A stretch of 64,000 nucleotides of DNA. It comes from Craspedostauros australis (Eukaryota > Bacillariophyta > Bacillariophyceae > Mastogloiales > Achnanthaceae). The notes beneath the pieces are model-generated. The model did no database searches. It was not told the DNA's origin and worked only from the letters and a program-made list of their open reading frames with translations. A program made the translations under genes and the position numbers. The stretch spans positions 1,612,001 through 1,676,000 of the forward strand of contig JAMXDE010000011.1 in the NCBI GenBank assembly GCA_026770025.1. Direction: 5' to 3'. Positions 61,271 through 64,000 of this stretch are shown here, piece after piece (positions within the stretch are counted from its first letter, which is position 1; each line of letters opens with the position of its first letter).

Positions 61271-61435
61271 TGTCGAAGTTCCCCGTAGTCCCAAAAGTAA
61301 CGTGCTCCTGTAACGCTCAGGAGTGATCGATCATGCGCTTGCCACGTTTACGATAGGGGGGTATTTGTTGTTTCTGTACTCTATTTTGGTTCAGTCCCGT
61401 ACAATCGGGAATTACTGATGTCACACATTTCGACA
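61271..61435 (-). repeat. Terminal repeat of the TRIM-like element (5' in element orientation)
   Basis: 165 bases with no visible difference from the left copy; followed by the GAGTCC duplication at 61436-61441. Confidence 0.88.
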
Positions 61436-61441
61436 GAGTCC
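61436..61441. repeat. Target-site duplication of the TRIM-like element, right copy
   Basis: GAGTCC, identical to 60745-60750. Confidence 0.85.
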
Positions 61442-62131
61442 TGGATACGTTTGATGTCGATTGAAACACGAGTGGTGTCACCATCATCGTCGTCATCCTC
61501 TCGACAAAACGTGAGAACCGCCTCTGATTTCCACGGAAGAAGCCATCGTGGTGGATTCGTCACATCGTGGATCCGCTCACCGCAGTCGTTCGATGACATC
61601 CAACTGCCGAAGTACATAGTATGCATTCGTATGGCACAATGGTTGACTCCCCCAAGACCATCACAGAGGGATGTGCCTACTCATATTACACAACTATGAT
61701 ATCACATGAAGAGGCACAACTCCGCAGCATGACCAAGTTGGGCATCATCGAAAGTCGTATCGTGCGAGCGAGCGAGCTTGCCAGCTTCGGATCATGATGT
61801 GGCTGTCCACGGTCGTACTACACCATCGCATAGCATACAATACCATACCATACCAGACACAGTGGTGGAACTACGCAAGTCCACGCAGGCGTGTTGACTG
61901 ACGACGCGTTGCTTTGTGATCAATGTACAGGACCATGAAATGGAGGACAGCAACCTTGAGCAGATGAGCTCACAATCACCATCCAAGCGCAACTGATTTG
62001 GGACCACATACTCTGCCTGCTCTATCAGCTCTACCTGCTCCACTCATAGGATTGTACCACCAACAGCAACAGTCAGCAGCAGCAACAGCAACAGCAGCAG
62101 TAGCAACAACATTAGCAACGACAAGAAAAGG
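61442..62131. other. Spacer upstream of the LRR-like gene
   Basis: 690 bases without a recognisable gene. The last 80 bases are a CAG/CAA-rich leader of the next gene. Confidence 0.5.
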
Positions 62132-63538
62132 ATGAACCACAACATGGATGCTGTCGCCAACACAAATACCAGCAGCGATCATGATCCAGACTTCAAGACT
62201 TTCTGGAAACAACTCCATCAAAAAGAGCTGTCATCGAAGACTGTGTTCAATGTGCAGAGTCATCCAAGACAGCAGATCGACTGCTACAGTGTCAAACCCA
62301 AGCCGATGGAACACTGGGACATGGCCATCGAAGCAGGATTCACTTTTGATGACTTGAAATCAATGGTGAAACAGCACAAGAACGTTGCTTTATCACCTCA
62401 TGTTCTACTGAGCGATCCGTTCTACTGGGGCTGTGGGCAGATGCGCATTCGATCCCTGCATCTGAAATTCGACACCATTGACCAATTCGGAGAAGAAGAC
62501 AAGCAAGCGATTCGCTTCATACTTCGATTGGCTGCCGAACACCCACCCAAATGTTCATTTGACCAATGCATCTGCTTGACTCAATACTTCGTGAAGATGA
62601 AGCAGCTCCACGATATCCCTCTGGTGACACATCGTGTGTATTTGGATTCATGTGATCTTGTTGATTGCGACAAGCTCATGTTCAACATCTCCCAAAACTC
62701 GAAATGGGTTAAGTTTAGTTTCTGCAAGCTCGCCAATGGCGGCGCTGATTTGTGCAGATGGCTGTCTCCAAACAATTGCAGCGTCACCGAAGTATGCTTT
62801 TGCTGTACCCGTGTCACTTGCGATAGCTTGGCAAAGCTATTCCAGTCAAATAAGCGCATCAACAAGCTCAACATCAATTTCAATGGGAACTACAACGAAC
62901 AACGAACCTACTCACAACAAGAAGTCGACCAGATCATCAAACTCCTTTCGGATGCATCACACCTGAAGAAGCTTGATATTTCCGTTTTTTGGATTGGGCC
63001 ATCGCGACAAGAGCAGATGATAATGTTCGACGCGTTGGTATCGCTTCTGGGAAACAAGGGCTTGTCATCTCTCAGTTACCATCACATTGGGACTCCTGGC
63101 ATGTTTGAAGTTCCGCCCGAGACCCTCTCGGCGCAAATGGAAGCACTTCAGCAAGCCTTGGAGCAGACTACCCAACTGACCCATCTCCGCATTTATCCAC
63201 GCCTGCCTGACGAACATGTCCATTCGTACAATGCGCTTGTTGGACGTATCTTGCGGCGAAATCATCGCAACAAGGTGAGAGCAGTGTTGTGTTCCCTTCC
63301 AACATGGTCGCGGCCACAGGCCCTGTTTGGAGAGATGCTGATGAGAACAAGCAAACATTGGGGTACAATGAATGCACTGGATCTAATGGGGACAATGGAT
63401 CCCATGAGCGAGGCTTTTGACGTTCTGCTGCAGGGCAGTGAGACATTGAAACAGGCGTGGGATGACAAGAGAGCAGATCGGCTCGTCCGAGTTGATGGTG
63501 TTTCTGCCCGCAATGCGAAAAGAAAGGCAAATCGATGA
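62132..63538 (+). CDS. LRR-like orphan protein
   Basis: 468 residues, single exon, no signal peptide or membrane segment. Several segments have the leucine/asparagine rhythm of ribonuclease-inhibitor-type repeats (RIRSLHLKFDTIDQFG, KRINKLNINFNGNYNEQ, SHLKKLDISVFWIGP, TTQLTHLRIYP), spaced 60-100 residues apart, so the repeats are irregular. A Cys-rich middle (EVCFCCTRVTCDSLAKLF, 220-240) is notable. The N-terminus is hydrophilic, and the C-terminus is basic (NAKRKANR). Many such weak LRR proteins occur in stramenopile genomes without known function. A role in protein binding is a guess. Confidence 0.65.
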   Translation: MNHNMDAVANTNTSSDHDPDFKTFWKQLHQKELSSKTVFNVQSHPRQQIDCYSVKPKPMEHWDMAIEAGFTFDDLKSMVKQHKNVALSPHVLLSDPFYWGCGQMRIRSLHLKFDTIDQFGEEDKQAIRFILRLAAEHPPKCSFDQCICLTQYFVKMKQLHDIPLVTHRVYLDSCDLVDCDKLMFNISQNSKWVKFSFCKLANGGADLCRWLSPNNCSVTEVCFCCTRVTCDSLAKLFQSNKRINKLNINFNGNYNEQRTYSQQEVDQIIKLLSDASHLKKLDISVFWIGPSRQEQMIMFDALVSLLGNKGLSSLSYHHIGTPGMFEVPPETLSAQMEALQQALEQTTQLTHLRIYPRLPDEHVHSYNALVGRILRRNHRNKVRAVLCSLPTWSRPQALFGEMLMRTSKHWGTMNALDLMGTMDPMSEAFDVLLQGSETLKQAWDDKRADRLVRVDGVSARNAKRKANR

Positions 63539-63860
63539 TTGATGCAATCCTGCATTGCCTTGGAGAACTCTGGTCGTTGAGAAATTAGAACAGCGCATGA
63601 AAGACAGTATTGATACTCTTGTGCATGTGAGTGTGTTGTTGTACGAGTAGGATGGAAAGGGGGGTTGATTGATTAATTGAGAGGTGTTCACTTGTGATTA
63701 TGATTGCGATTGTGATTGCGTGTTGTGGTTGACGAGAAGTATGGAATGTCTAGATCGCACGAGTATGGCTGGTCCATCAACAACAAGCGAAAGCCGTCCA
63801 CAGAACCTAGCTGCACCCACCGCGATTTCGCATCGCGGTTTCACACCGCTCTATACATTC
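63539..63860. other. Convergent intergenic region
   Basis: 322 bases between the LRR-like stop and the stop of the gene entering from the right edge. GATTGTGATT-type short repeats near 63697-63720; nothing else was seen. Confidence 0.45.
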
Positions 63861-64000
63861 TCATCTCCTCGGAATGGCAGCATCCAGAAAGATCTTCTTC
63901 ACAACGCCCGTTTTGTCCACGATGAAGAAGAACACATCCCAGAACTTGGCCAACGGTCCCGACGAGGCCTCTAGGTATCCCAGCAGACCAGCTGTGGCCA
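63861..64000 (-). CDS. C-terminal end of an unidentified protein
   Basis: On the minus strand a frame open from the right edge ends at TGA 63863-63861. It gives 45 residues, including GLLGYLEASSGPLAKFWDVF, FFIVDKTGVVKKIF and the end LDAAIPRR. The composition (hydrophobic FFF stretch followed by Lys pairs) is protein-like and differs from the low-complexity noise frames around it. Too short to identify; perhaps a membrane-associated protein. Confidence 0.45.
   Translation of the reverse strand, partial: ATAGLLGYLEASSGPLAKFWDVFFFIVDKTGVVKKIFLDAAIPRR

Larger units (their letters stand above)
60751..61435 (-). mobile_element. TRIM-like non-autonomous LTR retrotransposon
   Basis: 685 bases: two direct repeats of 165 bases (60751-60915, 61271-61435) with no visible difference, around 355 bases without coding capacity. 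The repeats start TGTCGAA and end TTCGACA, a perfect 7-base inverted end with the TG..CA of LTRs. On the minus strand TGGTAACGTAAACC follows the 5' repeat (primer-site-like, starting TGG), and AGGGAGGG precedes the 3' repeat (polypurine tract). Exact 6-base target duplications flank it. These are the hallmarks of a terminal-repeat retrotransposon in miniature, mobilised by another element. It is unrelated in sequence to the copia element at 6.6-13.5 kb. Confidence 0.85.

Noticed and set aside
60751-61435. Direct repeats that might be read as a CRISPR-like or minisatellite array
   Set aside because: Only two copies of 165 bases, with inverted TG..CA ends and target-site duplications; this is an LTR structure in a eukaryotic genome.

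Overview
The window is nuclear DNA of a photosynthetic stramenopile, most likely a diatom. Three things suggest this: GT-AG introns of about 190-490 bases in roughly a third of the genes; two proteins that start with a signal peptide ending in a phenylalanine junction (CSAF at about 48100, TDAF at about 24560), as in secondary-plastid targeting; and a eukaryotic housekeeping gene set (XPC/RAD4, MOT1/BTAF1, GCP3, VPS72/YL1, PEX16, Derlin, ribosomal protein eL6). Gene density is high, about one gene per 2.5 kb, with many head-to-head and tail-to-tail pairs.

Layout. 1-6.6 kb: the start of an ELM2-SANT chromatin gene running off the left edge, a Derlin (ERAD) gene and the DNA-repair gene XPC/RAD4. 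6.6-13.5 kb: one complete, apparently very young Ty1/copia retrotransposon in the minus orientation, inserted 19 bases upstream of the XPC/RAD4 start codon. 14-24 kb: a mitochondrial monothiol glutaredoxin, a MYND-finger protein with a UBE3D-like region, tRNA-Ala(CGC), a mitochondrial Rossmann-type protein, an Mpv17/PMP22 protein and PEX16. 24-34 kb: a DUF1350 plastid protein, an EndoU-type nuclease with a duplicated N-terminal domain, pirin, aldehyde dehydrogenase and a type I membrane protein. 35-37.2 kb: a secreted cysteine-repeat gene with broken frames. 37.6-50 kb: a TRPC4AP-like protein, a protein with lipidation signals at both ends, a LYR-motif protein, VPS72/YL1, a plastid-targeted orphan and eL6. 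50.6-60 kb: GCP3 and BTAF1/MOT1. 60.7-61.4 kb: a 685-base LTR element without coding capacity (TRIM-like). 62-64 kb: an LRR-like orphan and the 3' end of one more gene.

There is no operon-like pathway here; the genes are mostly independent housekeeping functions. The structures that stand out are the two LTR elements (one probably supplying the sequence directly upstream of XPC/RAD4), the EndoU fusion, the degenerate CxGxxxC repeat gene and the doubly lipidated orphan. Splice sites were placed by eye from GT/AG consensus, reading phase and protein continuity; no transcript evidence was available.
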